This document shows, in pieces, positions 60,196-64,000 of a stretch of 64,000 nucleotides of DNA (its first letter is position 1; each line of letters begins with the position of its first letter). The position numbers and the translations under genes were made by a program. Origin of the DNA: Sedimentisphaerales bacterium (GTDB taxonomy: Bacteria > Planctomycetota > Phycisphaerae > Sedimentisphaerales > SM23-30); contig JANQJS010000019.1 of the NCBI GenBank assembly GCA_028281535.1, positions 124,001 through 188,000 of the forward strand. The letters are read 5' to 3'. The notes beneath the pieces are model-generated. The model saw nothing but the letters and a program-made list of their open reading frames with translations, made no database searches and had not been told where the DNA came from.

Positions 60196-61803
60196 GTGAT
60201 AAAAAGAGCGGATCCCATCGCAAGCGGTAAACATTTTTTATCATCAGCACGTCTTATTTCCGTTGTGACGTTACTCAGTCGAATTCTTGGCTTGGTGCGA
60301 GATGTCGTTTGTTTTCGATATTTCGGTCCCAAGATCATGGATTGTTTCACCATTGGCTTTGTCATTCCTAACTTGTTTCGTCGTTTATTTGGTGAAGGGG
60401 CTTTGTCGGTAGCCTTAATTCCTGTCTATACCGAAACACTTCAAGAGGATCGACAAAAGGCAGATCGTTTGGCAAGAAGCGTTATGACCTTATTACTGGG
60501 TGTGCTTGCTGTCATAACCCTGCTGGGATTGGGGTTGATTTATCTCTCTACCCTTGCTTTTGACTTGTCAGCAAGAACAGAGCAGGTCCTAATTCTTACG
60601 GCGATCATGCTGCCCTACATGATTTTGATATGTACTGTTGCTACTCTGGGTGGCCTACTCAATGTGCATCGTTTCTTTTTCTCACCTGCGATTGCGCCTG
60701 TTGTCTTAAATCTCAGCATGATTGTAGCGGTGTTTATTTTACAACGTCATCCAGAGGCTGGTCTGGTTCAGCAAAGTTATCAGTTAGGATTCTCAGTGGT
60801 GATTGCTGGAGTGCTTCAATGTTTGGTTCAATGGCCATCACTTAAGAAAGCGGGCATCCCTTTAAAACCTCGAATTGACTCTTCAGATCCGGGCCTGAGA
60901 AAAATATTTAAACTCATGTTACCGATGTTGGTGGGACTTTCAGCTATGCAGATTAATACCTGCTTCGATTGGCTTATTGCATTTGTCTTAACCGCGACAG
61001 AGCAAACGGGGTCCCATTTTGAATTATGGGGAAGATCCATTGCTTACCCGATTGAAGAGGGGGCCGTTTCATGTCTTTATATGTCTCAACGATTGTATCA
61101 ATTTCCATTGGGGGTATTTGGTATAGCACTCGCAACGGCAATTTTTCCTCACTTGAGTGACTATGCCAGTCGACATGAGTTGAGTGGATTTTCAAAAACG
61201 ATGGCGCAGGGTATTCGAATGGTGGTTTTTATTTCTTTTCCTGCTCTGATCGGTTTGATCATGGTACGGACTCCGCTGATACAGTCTGTGTTTGAGGGTA
61301 GAGAGTCTCGTTTTACTGCGGTGCATACTCAATTAGCTTCTGAAATACTTTTTTATTATGCCTTAGGAATCGGAGCCTATTTTTTACAACAGTTAATCGC
61401 TCGAGGATTTTACTCCTTTAAGGATTCTACCACACCCGTTAAAGTGGCGGTATGGTTTATCGGTATCAATTTTATTTTAAATCTAATTTTAATTTGGCCA
61501 CTTGGTGCCGCCGGATTGGCGTTGGGAACCGCTATTACCGCGACACTTCAGGTATTGATTTTATTAAAATGTTTAATGAAAAAATATCAATTGAAACTCA
61601 TATCAGGCTTGAGTGGGGCATTGATTAAAACCATTATCTCTTCTGTAGGGATGGTCGTGGGGTGTCAGATCGTTTTGTTCTTTGTTGGGCAGATATCTCC
61701 GATTATTGAAGTGATGCTGATCGTGCTTGTATCGGTCATTTTGTATAGTGGCATTTCCTGGGTTTTAAAAAGTTCTGAACTTTCAGCTTTATTAAAACGA
61801 TAA
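60196..61803 (+). CDS. murJ: Lipid II flippase MurJ
   Basis: The GTG at 60196 (535 residues) follows a hairpin; TTG 60157 gives 548 residues. Neither has an SD. MurJ motifs: SARLISVVTLLSRILGLVRD, PNLFRRLFGEGALSVALIPV, QRLYQFPLGVFGIALATAIFPHLS, and ARGFYSFKDSTTPVK; about 14 membrane helices. It moves lipid II outward for peptidoglycan. The last 139 bases are antisense to the TSUP gene. Confidence 0.93.
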   Translation: MIKRADPIASGKHFLSSARLISVVTLLSRILGLVRDVVCFRYFGPKIMDCFTIGFVIPNLFRRLFGEGALSVALIPVYTETLQEDRQKADRLARSVMTLLLGVLAVITLLGLGLIYLSTLAFDLSARTEQVLILTAIMLPYMILICTVATLGGLLNVHRFFFSPAIAPVVLNLSMIVAVFILQRHPEAGLVQQSYQLGFSVVIAGVLQCLVQWPSLKKAGIPLKPRIDSSDPGLRKIFKLMLPMLVGLSAMQINTCFDWLIAFVLTATEQTGSHFELWGRSIAYPIEEGAVSCLYMSQRLYQFPLGVFGIALATAIFPHLSDYASRHELSGFSKTMAQGIRMVVFISFPALIGLIMVRTPLIQSVFEGRESRFTAVHTQLASEILFYYALGIGAYFLQQLIARGFYSFKDSTTPVKVAVWFIGINFILNLILIWPLGAAGLALGTAITATLQVLILLKCLMKKYQLKLISGLSGALIKTIISSVGMVVGCQIVLFFVGQISPIIEVMLIVLVSVILYSGISWVLKSSELSALLKR

Positions 61804-62663
61804 GTGACTATCTCGACAGGTGTTGGTTTTCTGATAGCCTCGAGTGACCGTTTGTATGTTTGATATGCCATGAATGCCAGGAATAGAGCAAACAGTAATC
61901 TCAATTTTTTTATGGGTAAGGCATGAACGACTTTTGCTCCAAGGAAACTTCCAATAATGGCAGATGGAATTAGCGTGGCTGCTAACTTAACAGACGTTGC
62001 TATTTCTATATTATGTAATGGCAAGCTTGCATTTTTATAGATCGCTCCAAAAAAGGCAATAAAGGTAATCGTTGTTGCTGAGTTCGCAATGGCTTTTTTT
62101 AAAGGGATTCGTAATACCAGCTGTTGAGCTGGAACACAAAAGACACCACCGCCAACACCTAATAATCCTGCCATGAGTCCCATCGTTAGGCCAACAGCAA
62201 TAATGCCAATAAGTGAATACTCCCTATTGGGCGAGTCCTCTTCAGACTCATCCTTTTTTTTCTTTATAAGTTGGTAAAAATTATAGGTAGCGACATAGAT
62301 TAGAAACAACGAGAAAAATGCTGCCAGATACACGCCTTTCTCTCGAGCTAGCAAGGTACTGTTGCTTAAGAAAACACCTAGAAGAATGCCTGCAATCGCA
62401 GAGGGGATCAGTTTAATGATGATGGGTTTAATAATCGCTTTGGCTTTTTTATGTGTAATTAAAGCCGTGAGGGATACGAAAAAATTACAAATCATTGCGG
62501 AGGCTTGTAGAAGATGTTGTGTTTCACCGCCATAGCTATTTTTTAAATGGCTAAAATAAACGATCAAACATGGGATAATAACAATGGAGCCGCCAATACC
62601 AAGGAGTCCTCCGGCAAATCCTGCAAATAATCCAATGATTGATTGTATGATGATGTCTGTCAT
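61665..62663 (-). CDS. TauE/SafE (TSUP) family permease
   Basis: 332 residues with 8-9 membrane helices. The two TSUP halves have GLFAGFAGGLLGIGGSIVIIP and GLMAGLLGVGGGVFCVPA. The usual family end (LFALFLAFMAYQTYK) lies at about residue 270; about 60 further soluble residues are encoded antisense to the end of murJ. Members export sulfite, sulfoacetate or similar anions; the substrate is not inferable. The start overlaps the rhomboid stop by 4 bases. Confidence 0.87.
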   Translation of the reverse strand: MTDIIIQSIIGLFAGFAGGLLGIGGSIVIIPCLIVYFSHLKNSYGGETQHLLQASAMICNFFVSLTALITHKKAKAIIKPIIIKLIPSAIAGILLGVFLSNSTLLAREKGVYLAAFFSLFLIYVATYNFYQLIKKKKDESEEDSPNREYSLIGIIAVGLTMGLMAGLLGVGGGVFCVPAQQLVLRIPLKKAIANSATTITFIAFFGAIYKNASLPLHNIEIATSVKLAATLIPSAIIGSFLGAKVVHALPIKKLRLLFALFLAFMAYQTYKRSLEAIRKPTPVEIVTYRFNKAESSELFKTQEMPLYKMTDTSTISITSIIGDICPTKNKTI

Positions 62664-63532
62664 AGTTCTACGGCGTTAGGGATTCGTATTAGGCTGGAAC
62701 AGTCTGGGCATTTCGTCATTTTGCCTGCATGCTCTAATTCAAAGCGAAGTTTTTTTCCGCATTGACAATAGATAACAATCTGGTCAACCTTGGATTTTTT
62801 CTTTTTGCCAAACAATGGTTTTTTATCAGGTTGTGTATCGTTTGTGGATATTTCATCTGATGAGGATTGTCGGTGTTCAATAGGTATTCCCAGAATATCC
62901 AAGAGTGAACTTTCATATCTTGTCATGGTAACATGTCCTGATTTTAACAGAAAAACAGCGATGCCAAAGCCAGTGATAAATCCTGTTAGGTGAGCCATGT
63001 AAGCAATTCCCTGGCCATCGCTGATGATCCCGTAAAGATCAAAACAAACAAAAACAATAATGACCCAGAAACTATCTACAGAAATACTTTTTAGAATAAA
63101 AAGTACCCAAACAAAACAGGAAATTTCATTCAACGCAAACCAAACAACATACATGCCCACGATACCATTGATCACACCGCTGGCGCCGATAACGGGGCTG
63201 CCATCGATCAGCATATATACTGTTCCTGCGATGATACAAATAGCAATGTATATGATCGGGTAAATGATATTGCCTAGTTTGGCGCAGACCGCATTTCCAA
63301 AAACTAAAAGAAAAATCATATTGCCAAGCAAGTGAAGTAAATCAGCATGTAACCAGCAACTGCCAATCATTTTGGTGATCGAAAATGAGTTGAGCACAAA
63401 AGGTTCAAGTAATTGCTTGGGATTACTCCAGCTGACAAAAAACATGATAATACAAGATGCGATAATCAGGTAGTTGGCAATTGGGAACCGTTCTTGCGGC
63501 ACATCAACTCGATATGGAATAATGGCAAGCAT
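62660..63532 (-). CDS. Rhomboid intramembrane serine protease with C-terminal zinc ribbon
   Basis: 290 residues, about six membrane helices. Catalytic Ser118 in GASGVING and His181 in YMAHLTGF; HLLGNMIFLLVFGN at 67-80 gives the conserved His and Asn of the second helix. After the membrane part, a polar linker and a four-Cys zinc-ribbon-like tail (YCQCGKKL...TKCPDC). It cleaves membrane proteins within the bilayer. It is coupled to the TSUP gene by a 4-base overlap. The start sits just 3 bases beyond an upstream terminator's T tract, so no SD is present. Confidence 0.88.
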   Translation of the reverse strand: MLAIIPYRVDVPQERFPIANYLIIASCIIMFFVSWSNPKQLLEPFVLNSFSITKMIGSCWLHADLLHLLGNMIFLLVFGNAVCAKLGNIIYPIIYIAICIIAGTVYMLIDGSPVIGASGVINGIVGMYVVWFALNEISCFVWVLFILKSISVDSFWVIIVFVCFDLYGIISDGQGIAYMAHLTGFITGFGIAVFLLKSGHVTMTRYESSLLDILGIPIEHRQSSSDEISTNDTQPDKKPLFGKKKKSKVDQIVIYCQCGKKLRFELEHAGKMTKCPDCSSLIRIPNAVEL

Positions 63533-63535
63533 GAT

Positions 63536-63568
63536 AAAAAAATGGCTATGATATTAACTCATAGCCAT
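63536..63568 (-). terminator. Terminator after the aminotransferase gene, touching the rhomboid start
   Basis: ATGGCTATGA/TCATAGCCAT is a perfect ten-pair stem with a seven-base loop; read on the minus strand it is followed by six or seven T. It ends only 3 bases before the rhomboid ATG. Confidence 0.88.
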
Positions 63569-63598
63569 GATGTATCCTGATATTGATTGGTTTTACAA

Positions 63599-64000
63599 TT
63601 ATTCAAGAACCTCTTTAATGGCATTACAGAGTCGGGGCATATTACTTGATGTCATACCAGCAACATTAATTCTACCTGACCGAACGACATAAATCGAATG
63701 TTTTTCTCTTAGCTGTTGAACTTGATTGTCGGTCAGACCAGAAAAAGAAAACATGCCTTTTTGATCTTTTATGAAAGAGAAATCTTGTTGAACACCCAAG
63801 TCTTTGAGTGTTTCGACAAAAAGTTCTCTCAAATGTTGGATACGTTCTCTCATTTTAGCTAATTCAGCTTCCCAGTCAGTGCGAAGTTTTTCGTCGTTCA
63901 TGATGGTTGCAATAATTAATCCGCCATGAGCTGGCGGGTTTGAATAACATTGACGAACGGTTGTTTTTAATTGGCTTAAGACTTTTTGGGTGACCTCAGG
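63599..64000 (-). CDS. Aromatic/aspartate aminotransferase, C-terminal part (5' end outside window)
   Basis: About 133 residues, open to the window edge. The translation runs QLKTTVRQCYSNPPAHGG, LRTDWEAELAKMRERIQHLR, DFSFIKDQKGMFSFSGLT and SGRINVAGMTSSNMPRLC, closely like E. coli AspC/TyrB. The Arg in SGRINVAG contacts the substrate carboxylate. The catalytic Lys lies outside the window. It is a PLP-dependent class I enzyme for aspartate or aromatic amino acids. A terminator follows. Confidence 0.93.
   Translation of the reverse strand, partial: PEVTQKVLSQLKTTVRQCYSNPPAHGGLIIATIMNDEKLRTDWEAELAKMRERIQHLRELFVETLKDLGVQQDFSFIKDQKGMFSFSGLTDNQVQQLREKHSIYVVRSGRINVAGMTSSNMPRLCNAIKEVLE

Overview
The window reads like part of a planctomycete chromosome, most likely of the class Phycisphaerae; this is an inference. 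GC content looks low, near 40% by eye. The clues are large secreted proteins with C-terminal dockerin-like calcium repeats, GLUG repeats, right-handed beta-helices, PQQ-type propellers and MopE-like metal-binding repeats, together with DUF1080 and DUF547 proteins, many lipoproteins, and housekeeping genes scattered singly instead of in classical operons. Lipoproteins, a TonB-dependent receptor and MurJ point to a diderm cell that makes peptidoglycan.

Layout. 1-12 kb: the end of a TonB-dependent receptor, two giant secreted repeat proteins, a GT9-like glycosyltransferase, a glutathione-peroxidase-like lipoprotein and a UDP-sugar pyrophosphorylase. 12-22 kb: a DUF362 protein, a TetR regulator with a Fur-box-like palindrome, purH, a propeller protein, a small unknown gene behind a cluster of palindromes, a secreted cyclophilin fusion, a phosphohexomutase and an orphan flgM. 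22-30 kb: a CbpA-type dnaJ, a membrane protein and rnpA, then a run of unknown membrane proteins, a repeat-packed intergenic region and the ABC-F protein uup. 30-38.6 kb: a cysteine-rich YidD-like protein, four uncharacterised lipoprotein or membrane genes, a beta-helix lipoprotein, a DUF1080 lipoprotein and a MopE-like protein. 38.8-42.5 kb: an arsR-pstS-pstC-pstA-pstB operon on the minus strand. 42.6-47 kb: an 868-residue protein with a LamG domain, DUF547, and a second DUF1080 lipoprotein. 47-57.6 kb: canonical yidD, mgtE, rplM-rpsI, argC, a GT39-like protein, argJ, a P-loop kinase and topA. 58-64 kb: a SurA/PpiD-like protein, murJ, a TSUP permease, a rhomboid protease and the end of an aromatic/aspartate aminotransferase.

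Functional themes. Export and envelope work dominates: two YidD paralogues, a periplasmic chaperone-like protein, MurJ, sugar-nucleotide enzymes, glycosyltransferases and secreted proteins, three of them with dockerin-like repeats. Arginine synthesis (argC, argJ) is interrupted by a membrane glycosyltransferase. Phosphate uptake appears to be controlled by an ArsR-type repressor with a vicinal cysteine pair, which suggests a link to arsenic.

The least explained signals are the ArsR-Pst operon with its start-codon palindrome, several families of short dispersed palindromic repeats (one forms the end of a coding sequence), the palindrome cluster at 17911-17996, the cysteine-rich YidD variant and the duplicated module flanking a LamG domain. 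I saw no CRISPR array, transposase, prophage or tRNA gene.
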